Shown one piece after another: positions 23,570-36,300 of a stretch of DNA of 64,000 nucleotides; the stretch's first letter is position 1; each line of letters starts with the position of its first letter. The stretch is from Anastatus disparis (taxonomy: Eukaryota > Arthropoda > Insecta > Hymenoptera > Eupelmidae). Both the position numbers and the translations under genes were made by a program. The notes beneath the pieces were generated by a model, which saw nothing but the letters and a program-made list of their open reading frames with translations, ran no database searches and was not told the DNA's origin. The stretch covers positions 1,276,001 through 1,340,000 of the forward strand of contig JAFFSR010000016.1 of the NCBI GenBank assembly GCA_017163975.1. Reading direction: 5' to 3'.

Positions 23570-23845
23570 CATTTACCTATTCTTTTGTTCCACAAAAGAT
23601 TGCCTTGAGTACAGCCAAGTTGTTCCATAAATAAAGCTAAATCTGTATAATTATTACTTACCTTCAGAGCAATGGAGAAATTAGGATAATATATACAACC
23701 TTCTTCATTTGATTTAGGCCCTTCATAATATTTTTTAATAACTTTCACCTACGACTATTGCGTTCTCATTTTTTTGTACATTTAAAGCAATTAATATTTT
23801 TATTTTTTCTAAAAGCGATGGAGCAACTGCTGCTTTTCTCTAAAT
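23570..23845 (-). pseudogene. Unrecognised gene fragment in left arm
   Basis: Minus-strand coding-like sequence: APSLLEKIKILIALNVQKNE, NAIVVGES, a one-base slip, then YYEGPKSNEEGCIYYPNFSI, ALKVSNNYTDLALFMEQLGC and TQGNLLWNK. The composition looks like real protein, not chance, but I cannot assign a family. It lies just downstream of the region that corresponds to the 3' end of the RGG gene. The right arm holds a shorter version missing the first part. Confidence 0.5.
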
Positions 23846-23980
23846 ATCATAATTTAAATTTATTTTGCAATAGAAAATACTACTTTTTATGGAATTTTAT
23901 TTGCGAATAAACAGAATACATTTATATATTTATGTTTAACAAATGTTTAACAATTACCCTGCTAATTGTTGGGATAAGTA

Positions 23981-26135
23981 ATTTTTTCTTTTCGTCGATT
24001 TCGATAATACATGATTGCTTTAAAAAATTTATTCTATATATTTATAATATTCATTTTAGTAAACATTAATTTTAAGTAAATACTAAAGAATCAAACCAAT
24101 GAGAATGAAATTATATTTTAACAATACAAATTAAACTTTTGAAAAAATATTAAGATAAATTTAAAACATTCTTAATACAAGATTCACAAGTAAATCTTTA
24201 GTGCATAATTTTTTTTTTTTTTTTTTTAATAATGGCCTCACTATAGAAATGGTATCATGTTCCATAATCCAATTTCATGTATATTTAAAGAAGAAAATGC
24301 TCTGCAGTTTTAGCTATAAAGTCAATGAATGGCATTGACATGAAATAGCGAAACGTGCTTTAACATTAATGTGATTAATATATAAGTACTACAATGGTCG
24401 TTGAGCTTTCATGCTTACTATTCTTTACGCAGTACATCTTTATCAAATTTTTTGTAATAGCAAATGAACATCTGTTATTTTTTGGAATAGAATTATTTTA
24501 GTCACATGAAAAATCTGTCAGATTCGTTACTTTTTTCTAAAGTTTGAATGAAAATTATATATTAAGCTCGATAAATTATATCTGAAAATACTATTCACTG
24601 GAAGTTTTTTTTTCCATACATTATTTTTGTGAATTTATTGAGATGAATGCGCTCAGATTTTATTTTAGAAATTGTGTTACTGTACCGAAAAAATTATTTT
24701 CAAAGCTCTGTTAATTTCGAAACTTTGAATACAAATATTATTCAAATACTTTGGGAGGAGATCGCTCCGATATCCTGTTATCATTACAATATTTCAATGT
24801 TAAACTTTATGGAGACTGTATATAAAAACAAACAATTGCTACTAGAATTCATTTCTTTTTTATTTTATCAAGTATTACTGAAAAACAATAAATGATATTA
24901 TGAAGAGGTACAACTTGATACTCTATGTTCTGTATTCCTGAAATAAAAGAGTAATATTTAGAAAAATAATATATTTTTAAAAAGTGCGCGAGACTTGATT
25001 TATTGCATTTGTTTTATTTATGCAAAATTATATAAACAATATCGATTTTTGATAGAATTTCACATATACCCAACAGGCCGAAAAAATCGATTTTAACATT
25101 TTTATAAGGACAGGTTGCTTGGTGCCCGTTTCAACTAATTTTTTTAATAGAAACAAAAATATTCTTCGTATATTTTTTTTATGTATACAAGTTCATACTT
25201 AGATAAATACCTTAAAAACTAGAAAATGAATTTATAAATTTTCAAATATAAAAATGTCGTTCAACATTTTTTAATACAGTTGACCTACAAAGTTGAAAAA
25301 AATATTAAGTGTATATTTAGCCATTTACTGTCGTGACGAAGATATTTATATGGTAATTCCATACACAAATTTTCGTCACGACAGTTCAAGGATAAACTTT
25401 TCTTTTTTGGCACCAAAAAATAAAATATAACATTCAATGGACATACGAAGATAGAGTTTGACTATATTGCTCTCCCTGCCTTAGTTTCAGCAAAATACAT
25501 CCAAAATCAATATTTTTCTTGTATTTTCGTTTCCTATTTTTCTTTTGTAATATAAATTGATTTGTTTTCCCATGAAAATATAAACTTCATTAACCTATAA
25601 AATTAATAATCTGATTACAGGTACTTGCATACAAAAATGAAATACACTTAATTAATTCATTTGGTTTATTATTGTGATATTGCATATGTTATTTACTAGA
25701 GAGTGCTAGTTTCTTAGAATTTATTTTATTGGGAATATAAAATATATTATATCAATAGACGTCAATATTAATCATTATTAAATGTTATACCTGTTACATA
25801 TATATTGTTTTATCTCAGATATGGTTAATCAATGTAGTATACCGCTTCGGAGCTAAAAAATAAGTAATTATTAGTGAAAGTATACAAAAATAAATACAAT
25901 TTACTACAAAAATTATTAATAAAAATCTATCTACTGCATGCATAACTATTTTTATTATGTATATTAATATCTTAGAAAACATGCAATATTTAACTTTTCA
26001 TATCTTGAAATCATTTAAAATAAGCCCCTTTAATGCTTATCTGCATGAGTCGCAACCAAAAATGGTAAGTCTTCTCTCTAAAAATATATTATATCAATAG
26101 ACGTCAATATTAATAATTATTAAATGTTATACCTG

Positions 26136-26197
<62 letters not shown>

Positions 26198-27088
26198 TTA
26201 TCTCAGATACGGTAAATCAATGTAGTACACCGCCTAAACGGAGCTTAGAAAAGAAGTAATTATTAGTTATAGTATAAAAAAAATAAATACAATTTACTAA
26301 AAAAATTATTAATAAAATTCTATCTACTGCATGCATTACTATTTTTATTATATACATTAACATTTCAGAAAACATGCAATATTTAATTTTTCAGGGTGTA
26401 CCTATTATTCTACTGAAATCAATCAAAATCTGAAACTTCGTCAAAGTACGTGATTCTAACGGTACTTAATAGTTTCAATATACAAAAGACATGCAACATT
26501 TAACGTTAATTAGTAACAAGTATTTATGGACTTAATGTACTGTTATTTTCATTATTTGTAATGATTTTCTAAAGTTATAAAATTATGTTTTTAATATTTT
26601 TAAATGATTTGAAATGAGCCCCTCCGACGCTCATTTCTGTGAGACGCAACCAGTAATAACAAATTACCGTCTCTCCACATTTATTATGTAATTTATATAT
26701 ATTGTAGTATATATAATTTATACAAAGGTTAAAAAACCGTGTGTATATTAATCGATCATAAATAAAAGTAATATTTATTTATTGATTGCATTTAGAATAA
26801 TGTACTTCAATGCCCATATCTATCATAAGCACACACAAATCTCTGTCTCTCCATCTCACGTTATTGTTGTTTATTAATAATTTTCTACATTTATTATATT
26901 ATTTCTATACAATTATTATAATTGTTATTTTATCTTTTCCAACTTCGATAAATTTTTATCTAACTACAATCTTACATATATATGTATATAATAATTTTCA
27001 AATATTGTAAAGCATAATATGCATTTTGATCAGTATCAGCTTTATAAAGCTAATAACATTAATAATTTTAATAATTTTTTTCAAATAT
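23981..27088. other. AT-rich interior of the unit, left side
   Basis: No gene seen. It contains a small perfect-stem hairpin at 25,326-25,383 (CTGTCGTGACGAA / TTCGTCACGACAG arms), a direct duplication of about 340 bp at 25,738-26,480, and a (TA)n tract. A further short motif, GAGCCCCT..GACGCTCAT..TG.GA.GCAACCA, near 26,620 echoes 26,025-26,055, so the duplicated block has a third, partial relative. Confidence 0.5.
25738..26480 (+). repeat. Direct tandem duplication, ~343 bp period
   Basis: AATATATTATATCAATAGAC at 25,740 recurs at about 26,083, and the following sequence (TTATCTCAGATA.GGT.AATCAATGTAGTA.ACCGC..CGGAGCT, then CTACTGCATGCAT.ACTATT) recurs in order. The second copy is enlarged by a (TA)n expansion at about 26,138-26,193. 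Confidence 0.85.
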
Positions 27089-30000
27089 TTATTTGCATGC
27101 AGACTGTAAAGGAAAAAGCATCAATTTTTGTTTTTGTAAAATTTTAAAATAATGTTGTCTCATGACATGAGCATTCATTGAAAAACTCACCTTTGAAGGA
27201 TCTTCTCCTTTGATAGCAAAATAAGTCAACAATGACGCTGCATAAACTCCACAAGAGTTACTATTTGGTTGTTTAGTACGCATTTTGGCGAAAATTATGT
27301 CACTTTCGGTTAAATTTGGAAAACGCTTAAATACATATTCCAATTCATTCTGAATTAATTTACCTCCTGTATAATTTTCAATCGTATCATATACAAACAG
27401 TTGTTCTTCTTTATAAATACCTAAACGCCAATGTTTAGTACACAATCCTCCGAGGATAACTGCACTTGGAGTAGCTTGTGCAGGCTTAACTGAAGCTGGA
27501 GACGTAATATATTGAACGCTTTCTACTTCTAATTTCTTTTCTTTTCGTACAACGCCAAGGAAAGCATCCAGTGCATCACAACTTAACCAAGCATCATGAG
27601 ATAAAACTATTGCTTTCACTTCATTGGCAGTTATTGAAAACAATCTACTTTCTAGATATTTTCTTATAGATAAAATATCCTTCAAAGTAATCAGTGATTC
27701 ATCATTACTTTCACTTACTATAACACATTCATCATTTATATTGTTTATTTCATTTAGAGTAGAAACATCCATTTCAAAGTTACTAATTAATTTTTGTGCT
27801 TTCAATTCTGCTGTCATTTCTTCACCTATATTGGTAGTTGCTGATAATTGTGAATTTTTTTTCGAAATAGACTTCTTTTCCTCTTTGTTTTTTATTACTT
27901 CATCTTGAGCTTTCAATATATAATCAGGATCTCTAATAGGCATGCTCCTGAGATATCGGCTATCAAGGATTTCGGGAAGTAAACAATCATCATAAAATTT
28001 AGATAAATGTGGTTCCATTTCTTTTATCCAAAATTCATCATCTCTTTTCACTTTTAATATTTCAATGGTTTTGGGCGTTCTTAGTGCAAAGAGACAATAA
28101 CTTCTGTTTGTTACGTGCAGTTGCCCTTGAATTTGGTAATACCAATGATGAGTTTTCTTCATATTCTTCGTTCTTTTATCTATGAAGTTTAAATCTGGAT
28201 ACTTCTCCATAGCTTCTTTTGCTGTTAAATCAACAGCACGATAAGGATTTTTTATTTCAACTAAACCATCATCATCGATTATACCATCAGGAGAAGCTGC
28301 AAATCTTGAATCGATAGGATCAATAAATAAACCACACGGTTGTACACTTAATCCTGTTTCATTTTCAATCTCTTTCCTTGCAATGTCTTCATTTGCGCGA
28401 CCATACATCATGGCTGCCGTATCTGGTAATGAAGAGTATAAAATTGATTTTACTATTGTACGACAAGATGTTGAATTTTTCTTGCGACAAATGGATCCAT
28501 AATGAGAAGCTGTTAAATGCTTCTTTCGTAACGTTTGCCAATAATCAGACTGACTTTGATTTCTGGTATCCAATTCAATTTGCTCCCGATTTTCTTGATT
28601 ACTTCTTAATTCAGCAAAATGCTGCTCTCGTAAAACAATAAGTTGATCTTCTGATAAATCAAGTTTGCTGGCTTTAGGACCATAATTTTCATCGGCTGAA
28701 AAATGTGTATATTGCCGCTTTCTTCCATGTGTGATTCTGGTCTCTTTGTTCTTTTTATTTTTCAATATTCTTTGCTCTTCCAAATTAGTTACAATATCGG
28801 GAACTTCTTTTTCCATTCCTTTGAATATCTCCGATAAAGCTTTTTGACCTGAATTATGGTGAATGACTGAAATGTACACTCGAGTATTGTATTGATTGGT
28901 TAGAGCAAAGTTGATTCGTTTTCCTGCAACATGTTTACAAATGATGCTGTTGAATGATTCGACGTCATTATTATTGACTTTATGCAGTAAGCTTTCAGCG
29001 TGACAACTTAATAATTTAGTATATTCTTCTACTTTTTGATATAAACCAAAAGATTTTAAATGAGGTACATAATTAGTCTCTTTGTTTGAAGAATCTATTT
29101 TTTTTGAACATGGGAGTCCGTATAATTGACATCTTTTATGTTCATTAAAGACATGGCTGGGTACATTTAATATTTCTCTTTGCAAGTCTTTAACTTTTGA
29201 TTCCCACGACTTATTTGTGTGTGTAAGTTGTCGATCTACTGACTCAATAACAGCTTGTCGAATATTAAGAACATTATTCTTGACCACATTGCGCAAAGTG
29301 ACAAAGCCTTTGATTCGTTCACCTTTCTTTTGCCTAATGTTAGAAATAGATGCATTTTTTTTGCAGAAATTGCGCAATAAATGATTTGTACATTCAATTT
29401 TACGCGGCATAATATTTAGATTCGCATAAGGATTATCATCAATTAATTTTTTATAAAAATTGCTATCACCATCTCCAATAATGAATCTATATATTAATCC
29501 ATGCGTGTCTAAACTTTCCTTGAAACCTTCTACTAAGGCTGCACTCTCCATGAGAGTTGAGGGAGATTCTTGAGGAAAATTTCTATAACAATTATGTTCT
29601 TTTGACTGTTTACCAGCATTTTGGCTTCTAAAACATGAAGTACAATATTTATTCTTTACTCCAACAAATAAAACCTTCCCTGTTCGTTTGCCTATAATTG
29701 TTGCTGCACCAGACAAAGAATCATATTTGTTTCCAAAAGTTCTCTTCAGCCAAGTACCGTCAACTACGACAGTTATAAATGGTATACCATTTACCACATC
29801 ACCAGCAGCTTCGGCTAGCCGAAATTCTTCTTTGCCTGCTGCTTTCATACTTTCAGTACATATATGTTCTAAATGAAATAATACATTGTCTTGATGACTT
29901 TTGAACGTTTTATCGTCTACATATGGTATATTCATCGTAGCAAATAATGTTTGTATATGTGAAAATCCCATTCCAGCTGCAAGACTGCCTAGAACGGAAC

Positions 30001-30286
30001 TTTGATTCAGCTCCATTATATTTTCCTGCATTGGTTCCGACCAAATTTTACATACTTTTTTACAACGCTTACATGAAAAAAAAAACAAACTTCTCAATCC
30101 TCCATGACGAAAACTTTCTTTAACCAGTTTCCAATCTGTAAATTTACATTTGGGATTATGAACCGTACCCAACTGGTTAACCACTTCATTCCAGAAATAA
30201 TCAAAGTCCACGATGCGTCGACCTTTAATGATTTTTTGTAAATGCTGTAATGATTCTTTTATATTTGCTTCTTTGAATTTGTTCAT
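27089..30286 (-). CDS. Mutator-like transposase fused to YqaJ exonuclease and Ulp1 protease
   Basis: Intact, about 1,065 codons from the ATG at 30,286 (the frame is open a little further upstream without an ATG). Residues are numbered from a point three codons before that Met. The N-terminal half is a Mutator-like DDE transposase: a CKRC...C zinc-binding-like cluster (76-82), VVVDGTW (first D, 179), IIGDGDSN (275/277), ECTNHLLRNF (301-310) and NNDVESFNS (E446). The middle is a YqaJ/lambda-exonuclease domain: YGRANED (631-637), ASPDGII (D670), LVEIKNPY (E680, K682) and YYQIQGQLHV (719-728). The C-terminus is a C48 Ulp1-type protease: KHWRLGIY (H955), YDTIE (D970) and KQPNSNSCGVYAA (Q1009, C1015). 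Every catalytic residue I looked for is present. The absence of stops over 3.2 kb beside decayed neighbours suggests recent activity. Transposition is the likely role; the nuclease and protease roles are inferred. Confidence 0.88.
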   Translation of the reverse strand: MNKFKEANIKESLQHLQKIIKGRRIVDFDYFWNEVVNQLGTVHNPKCKFTDWKLVKESFRHGGLRSLFFFSCKRCKKVCKIWSEPMQENIMELNQSSVLGSLAAGMGFSHIQTLFATMNIPYVDDKTFKSHQDNVLFHLEHICTESMKAAGKEEFRLAEAAGDVVNGIPFITVVVDGTWLKRTFGNKYDSLSGAATIIGKRTGKVLFVGVKNKYCTSCFRSQNAGKQSKEHNCYRNFPQESPSTLMESAALVEGFKESLDTHGLIYRFIIGDGDSNFYKKLIDDNPYANLNIMPRKIECTNHLLRNFCKKNASISNIRQKKGERIKGFVTLRNVVKNNVLNIRQAVIESVDRQLTHTNKSWESKVKDLQREILNVPSHVFNEHKRCQLYGLPCSKKIDSSNKETNYVPHLKSFGLYQKVEEYTKLLSCHAESLLHKVNNNDVESFNSIICKHVAGKRINFALTNQYNTRVYISVIHHNSGQKALSEIFKGMEKEVPDIVTNLEEQRILKNKKNKETRITHGRKRQYTHFSADENYGPKASKLDLSEDQLIVLREQHFAELRSNQENREQIELDTRNQSQSDYWQTLRKKHLTASHYGSICRKKNSTSCRTIVKSILYSSLPDTAAMMYGRANEDIARKEIENETGLSVQPCGLFIDPIDSRFAASPDGIIDDDGLVEIKNPYRAVDLTAKEAMEKYPDLNFIDKRTKNMKKTHHWYYQIQGQLHVTNRSYCLFALRTPKTIEILKVKRDDEFWIKEMEPHLSKFYDDCLLPEILDSRYLRSMPIRDPDYILKAQDEVIKNKEEKKSISKKNSQLSATTNIGEEMTAELKAQKLISNFEMDVSTLNEINNINDECVIVSESNDESLITLKDILSIRKYLESRLFSITANEVKAIVLSHDAWLSCDALDAFLGVVRKEKKLEVESVQYITSPASVKPAQATPSAVILGGLCTKHWRLGIYKEEQLFVYDTIENYTGGKLIQNELEYVFKRFPNLTESDIIFAKMRTKQPNSNSCGVYAASLLTYFAIKGEDPSKVSFSMNAHVMRQHYFKILQKQKLMLFPLQSACK

Positions 30287-30335
30287 CTTTTTCACATTTC
30301 TTTTTCTGTTTTCGAGTTGTTTTTTAAACTTTTTC

Positions 30336-33300
30336 TTAATTTTTACATTTAGTTTTATGCCAGTGCAATCGTCGTTTACAGTTTATAACTTTACTATATT
30401 TATTTACATACTTTAACTTATTAAGCATATATTCAAAATTATTTGAGAAATATGGAAATATGAAGCTTATGAAGGTACAGCAAAGTACTATAGTAGCAAA
30501 TATAACAAACATAATACCAAATGGAAAAGTTTTATCATTTTGAACCCTTTTTTCTGTTTTGGATTCATTATCGAAAGTTTCATTGCTTTTAGTAATGTTG
30601 TCCATCAGTGATTGTTTTATATCATTATCGATTTCCTTTGATGTTTCAACAACATCTACAATTTCATCTTCCATAACATTAGAAACCTGTTTCCTTGACA
30701 TGTTTAAAGTTGATTCATCAGAATTTGATAAATTAATACTACTTTTATTTTGAAATAGTAAAGAAACATCCATATTCCATAAATCTTGAGAAGGCATGTT
30801 TTCAAATTCTTCTGTTTCATCATAAGCAGGTTCATGAATTTTTAAATCTTCCTTAGGACATGCCAATAATCGTCTATATAAAAAAATTAAAATTACTTAC
30901 CATATAATACAAAATGTTTTTGTTAAATATTTATTATTTATTTATTTTATTGTTTCGTAATTAAAAAATGAAGGTTGCAAAATGCTATAGAATATATTTT
31001 ATATTACGTTATTTGAGTCAAAAATAAGTAAATGCAATAATAAAACTAACGGAATATTCAATTTAACTTAATAACAATTTTGAAAATCGATGAATTCAAA
31101 TGATATTATTGAATACTGCCGTCCAAAGTAAGAAAACCTTAACTCCAATGGGATTCCAATGTAGTTAACCACTTTTATACTTTGGACGGTAGAATAGGAA
31201 TGTGAAAAAAAATGAGATATCTCGTAATTTTTTATTTTTCAATATTAATTTGGTTTTTATACAGAACAGTAAACACGTACAATACGATACTATACAAAGT
31301 ACAAGTTGAGTAAATTTTTTAATTACGATTATAGTAAAGACCTCTTAGGAATAAGTACGTTTGTGGATAACTGTTCTTTAATAATTATTGACTTATTAAG
31401 TATTTGCATAATGTATGGCGGTCCTAAAAATAATTACTTAGCAAAAAAAATTCAGTTCAACCGATCATCGGTGTTTCACTCCTGTTGCAGAATCATCAGC
31501 GACTCTAATATGATTAATACGTGCTAGTCTGTATAAAATAAAATAAGTTGTAGTAATAATGATTTTACCTATTGCAATAAATAAATAAACAATTATACCT
31601 TTGATAATACAATAATAAAAGCCCATTATAAAAAATTTCAATATATTTTTTTTATTCACAAAAACACTATAAATAAAGTTAATTTTATCCGAAAGTCAAC
31701 TACAAATAAATTACCGAAAAAAATAAGAATATTCTTTATTTGCCTGTACTGGAATCTACTCACATTAAAATGATTTCTATCAGAATATAATTACAAAGCA
31801 AAAAGTAGTTACAAAAGAAAAAATATTATAATTAATTGAATTAGATAATTTATTTATTTTTAAACCTGAGAAATTACAAATAATTTCATTTTTTTTCGAT
31901 ATTTGTATTCTTATTAATATATGCAATAACTGTGATAAAATCATCTTTCACTTAGCTGCAAACCAATAATAGAGATTATACAATAAAATACGTAAATAAA
32001 TAGAATTTTCAATTGAATAACTTCTTCAGATAATGTAACATGACTTATTTTACCAGTAAATCATCAATACTTTTCAAGAAATATTAGGAATAGACCTATT
32101 TTTAAATGGTAGTTATTTTGAAATCGTTCATTATAAACTTATCACGTAGAAACAATTTAAATTTGAAAGCTTTGAATATCATAAGTATTATCTTTACACA
32201 AAAATTGTATTTTTTCAATTCCATTCATTTTATTATTAAATATTTTGTTAACATAAAAACATAAATCATTTTTCAATAGCATATCTACTGAATTTAGTAA
32301 AATATTATAACAAACTGACTATTTTATGTTCTACGCTTCAAAAAGTAATAACTCAATATTCCTGGAACTAAAACTTTATTTATTTCTAAGAAATATTTGA
32401 ACAATGATATAATTTTTTGAAGTTGAACCTCGTAGAAAATTCCATATAAAATGCGGTCGACTAACTAATCGTTGGTCACACAGTTGCGATGAATTATTTA
32501 TGGATAACCGATAACATTTTGGAGACTGTACTAAGTTTAATAAGAATATAACTCCAAAAAGAAGTAAATGAAATGCCTCTTAAATAAATAAAGTATATTC
32601 TAATAATGAAATTAGTAGATATAGGTATATATATATAAAATAACCATTTGACAGCATACATTGTTTTATGCCGCCATATCGCTTATGCGGTCTAATACCA
32701 ACAAAGGTAGCTAAATGGGTATAGGCTCCTTATACGCATGTAAGCGAAGCGGATTAATTTATAAAAGGATACCCTTGCAGAAAATTAACCAAATATTCTG
32801 TTTGCTCAACTAACTAGTATACATAACAATATGTCCAGAAAGTTCAGGATAATAGGTTCAAAATACGGCAAACAGTCCCGGATTATGCTGAATGTCAAAT
32901 CGAAAGATGATCGATCTTTTTTGTTCTTTCTCTTTTTACAATCATTTCTAACCTGTTAAATATACCTATGAGACCGTTGTTTATAACAAGATTACAAATA
33001 GCAATAACATAAGTGAAATATGAAACTTTGCATAGAAAAAAAGTTCAGCAAATTATAATAGAGTTATGTCTTTTGAATCATTAAAAATAAATAAAGAATC
33101 GTTTATAAATACACGAATGTTTTAAAAAAAACAATTGAAATATCCCTGGTAGAAAATTTGTCTAGTTTTATCGAGGCCTCGATTATTTAACATACAAAAC
33201 TAGACAGATCTATAGTAAATTTCTACCAGGGATGATCAACAAAATTAATAAAATATAACATTTAGTATAACTCAAAATTATAAAAAACATAGTAAAGTTA

Positions 33301-36300
33301 TTTAAAAAAAATAAGATTATTACATTTACATAAAAATATATTTTTTATATAAATTAAATAAATATATTATAATTAATATTTAGATCAAAAGCAGGCTTTG
33401 CGCGTTTTGTATTTTTATTATTGTTTGTTCGTCGAAACACGCTTGCCGCATCAAGTGATCTTCTGACTTATTTTCAATTCTATTATTGTATTTTTTTAAG
33501 CTTTTTTTCAAATAAAATTTTTGAAAACGTATATTCTTTGTTAACAATAGTTTATTATAAAATGTTAAAATTAATACTGTCATCTGTTTAAATGTTAAAA
33601 ATATATTTGTAAAAATATTAAATAAGAAACTTTAAAATACTATTAATAAATTGATATTTTAAATATAATAAAATTATTATCAATTAAAAATTGAATAAAA
33701 ATGTAATAAATGAAACATTAAATAAAATTGTAATAAATTTTATTGAATAAAATATTTATAACTTTTTATACATTTCATTAATAATAAAAAAAAATTTCTA
33801 AAGCTCTTCATACGTAATACAGCGGCATAAAATTTACATCATATGGGAGTACAAAGGATGTTTACATGGCAAGTAATATTTGTTTCACAAGCAGCAAGTC
33901 TTAGGTGGAGCCCTCGACTTACTACTCGTTCAACAAATATTTTACTTGCCCCGTGAAGATCATTTTCACTCCCATATGACGTATATAACTAATGTTTTTT
34001 TTTTTTTAAGTTAATGTATGAAGTTATTGTCCTCTATATGTTAACCTTTTTAATATGGTGATATCAAAGGAGCCCTTTTAACACATTACATCAGGCTGGA
34101 CAGTCTGATACACCATACCGAAAACTTTTACTACCAATGGATGGTCAGCAACTTTTTATGACCAAGAATCAACTGATACTCAATCAAGTTACATTTTTTA
34201 AGAGTTCTGATATAAATGGTACACGCACTAATGTTCTTTCGCCAAAAAAAAGGCACAGCTACCTGGACAGGATTAAAACCCATGCCCACCTTGTTGAAAG
34301 CAAAAGCTCTATTCGTTATACCACCACGCTTTTTTATGACTAATATGGTAGATGTTATAGATGATATGGGAAGTTTCGGTAAGCAGTAAATCGCGTTCAC
34401 ACTATCGAATAACCCCTATACGTGCTTTCTATCTACAGTTGACTTATAGTCTTACTCTTACAAGGCGTCTGTAATAACATATACATATACAGTGCCGTCC
34501 ATAAATGCGGGATCACCTAGAGAAAAAAAAGTGCTAGAGAAAAATCACTATAAATATAAGTCGTATATAAATTAAAAAAAAAAAAAGCATTAAAAAGTTG
34601 AGAAGAAAAACTATCATTTTATCATTTTAAATCATTTTTTCAAGTCATCTGTTGTCTTATACAATCTCTACAAAAAGATACAAATTATGAAAAATTCAAA
34701 AATTTTTTATCCAGTGATTACAGAAATTCGAAAAAAATATATTTAAAAGAAGACAGAAAATGCTTTAATTTTATAGGGTTACAATTTTTTAAAGAGTTTT
34801 TTAATGGGTCTTCAAATTGTGTTAATGAAACTGATGTAAATTCAGAAGTTTTCGCGATATTTAACCAATTGAAGAATAATCTAAGAAATCATTGAAAATC
34901 AATTGTCTACTATTCATACATTCTAGATTTTCAGAAAATTTTTGTAATATGGCGAGAATTTCAGAATTTACATCAGTATGTCCAAGTTCAAGACCCTTTA
35001 AAAAACTCTTACAAAGATTGTAACCCTATAAAATTAAAGCATTTTGAGTCTTCTATATTTTTTCAAAATTTTTGTAATCACTGGATAAAAAATTGTTCGG
35101 CCGGAAACCAATTTTAAAATTTTTCATAATTTATATCTTTTTGCATAGGTTGTATAAGACAACAGATGACTTGAAAAAATGATTGAAATTGATAGAAAGA
35201 TAACTTTTTTTCTCTACTTTTTCATGCTTATTTTTCAATTTCTATACGACTTATATTTACCGAGTTATAGTGATTTTTGTCTGGCACTTTTTTTTCTCTA
35301 AGTGATCCCGAATTTATGGACAGCACTGTATATATATAGAACAATGTGTTTTTGTTTGGAGCAACCGAGCAAGATAATGATTATTTTTTCATGTAAATAA
35401 ATAAATTTTTAAATAACTTATAACAAATTTAAATAACTTTCAAATTTCCATAACATCGCCACTATAGATAAAATGTAAGACAATACGGCGAACATATCAT
35501 AAAAGTTTGTACCAGGATAATGATCAAATTTTTTTAAATAAGGCAATTTATTAATAAAACTCATTGGTAAATCAATGAAGTTTATAATTATTGTAATATC
35601 TTAATATAAAATAATAAATAAGGTTACCAAAGTTACTAAATGTTTTTCATACTAAACCTTAATCTATTATAAAACTAGCTCGGTCCTTTCAGAGATTCGC
35701 TTCGCTTCTTGCATATAAGGCACGGCCGTAAACGCTCGCACTCGCTATTAAAGAATATTTAAACAAATCATTTGCAAACGCAAAAGCATTAAAAGTTAAT
35801 GTTATTTCTTTTTTTCATTCGTAAATGTAAATGAAATATTTTCTATTCTAAAATAATAATTTTTCATAGAAGTATATTCAATTTATTTGAGACAATAAAA
35901 TTGCAAATCCAATAAATACATAACTTCATTTTTATTGGGTTCATTCGAAAAAAAATGTTATCAACAAAATTTTATGTATGTAATTTATAAAAACTTTGAA
36001 GCACATTTTTCTGGAAATAAATAATCCTTTACGTGCCTTATATGCAAGAAGCGGAGCTTTTTGCATACCTTGCATCGCTTCGCTATACAAGGTCCGAGGT
36101 GCGAGCCACACCGGCCCAAAGGGCCGCTGTGGCGAGCTAGTTATTCATATAAATAAATATATCATAATCTAACGTTTCGCAAGTGTCTATCAGATGCTGC
36201 TTTGACATAACAGGGTTATAAAGTGTACCTGAAAAGAATTTTTTTTTGTAACGTCGCTATATTTATGCTATGCTAATCACCGACTGCACTCAACAGATTT

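Larger units (their letters stand above)
22561..23980 (+). repeat. Left arm of the large inverted repeat
   Basis: It begins GTTGAGCCACGCGAAGCAGT and its reverse complement is found at 41,374-42,705, ending ACTGCTTCGCGTGGCTCAAC. The match runs without a break through a hairpin (22,660-22,812), AT-rich sequence and a coding-like fragment to the stop region of the RGG gene copy (TTAACAATTACCCTGCTAATT). By eye the arms differ at a few scattered bases, and the left arm has about 90 bp near 23,740-23,830 that the right arm lacks. In this arm the last codons of the RGG gene read TAG where the right arm has a tyrosine-containing CAG/ACC context. Confidence 0.95.

Noticed and set aside
27624..29876. 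Plus-strand ORFs within the transposase-fusion gene
   Set aside because: Antisense shadows of an intact minus-strand ORF with recognisable catalytic motifs.
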